From Candidatus Nomurabacteria bacterium (lineage in GTDB: Bacteria > Patescibacteriota > Minisyncoccia > Phycocordibacterales > UBA9973), in contig CALRBJ010000026.1 of NCBI GenBank assembly GCA_943354205.1, forward strand, positions 1 to 5,295: a stretch of 5,295 nt of DNA, written 5' to 3'. Below, piece after piece: positions 5,284 to 5,295 of the stretch. The notes beneath the pieces were generated by a model. It did not search any database, was not told the DNA's origin, and saw nothing but the letters and a program-made list of their open reading frames with translations. The position numbers were made by a program, and so were the translations under genes. The number at the start of each line of letters is the position of its first letter. Position 1 is the first letter of the stretch.

Positions 5284-5295
5284 ATGTTTACTCCG
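5284..5295 (+). CDS. Possible start of a divergent gene, cut by the window edge
   Basis: Only four codons (M-F-T-P) are visible. The reason to list it is the ribosome-binding site: GGGGTGATT directly precedes the ATG, sharing GGTGAT with the canonical Shine-Dalgarno sequence, with GGGG (5275-5278) five bases from the start. It would be divergent from the 417-aa gene with a 51-bp shared control region. A weak -10-like TATCAT is at 5256-5261. No product can be named. Confidence 0.35.

Overview
The window holds six genes that all read leftward (minus strand) and fill almost all of it. The right edge may carry the first codons of a divergent rightward gene. I see no rRNA, tRNA, CRISPR array or insertion sequence, and no gene-free stretch over 300 bases. 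The AT-leaning sequence, short gaps and scarce Shine-Dalgarno sites suggest a small-genome bacterium. The 417-residue membrane protein resembles, from memory, proteins of the Candidate Phyla Radiation (Patescibacteria, Parcubacteria-like). That assignment is inference. At least three genes end at TGA, so UGA is a stop here, which argues against the recoded Gracilibacteria/SR1 lineages.

Transcription order, right to left. A unit starts near 5245 with the 417-residue protein, which resembles the N-terminal module of conjugation-type (VirB4/VirD4/HerA-like) ATPases but has no ATPase domain. It is joined by a one-base TGATG overlap to mltG, the septum-type peptidoglycan lytic transglycosylase. 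A 233-residue protein of unknown function follows, with its own plausible promoter, and a clear intrinsic terminator at 2266-2293 closes the unit. Next come mnmA (tRNA 2-thiouridylase) and, 7 bp later, a short MgtC/SapB-family membrane protein. Last is a 168-residue unknown protein behind a perfect consensus promoter (TTGACA, 17 bp, TATAAT).

The first unit looks like cell-envelope work: a membrane-anchored transport-type module coupled to a peptidoglycan hydrolase. The second pairs tRNA wobble modification with a small membrane protein, with no obvious functional link.

The most unusual material lies inside mnmA. A 66-bp in-frame, partly GC-rich insert is bounded by 6-bp direct repeats and splits a conserved strand of the C-terminal domain. 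A 14-bp perfect inverted repeat has one arm in the insert and one outside. Two variable regions of the protein are built from 14-bp-period AT-rich repeats. A second theme is initiation: two genes have TATAAT only 6-7 bases before the ATG, implying leaderless mRNAs. For three others, the longest reading frame probably overstates the N-terminus. No completely new defence or mobile system is evident.
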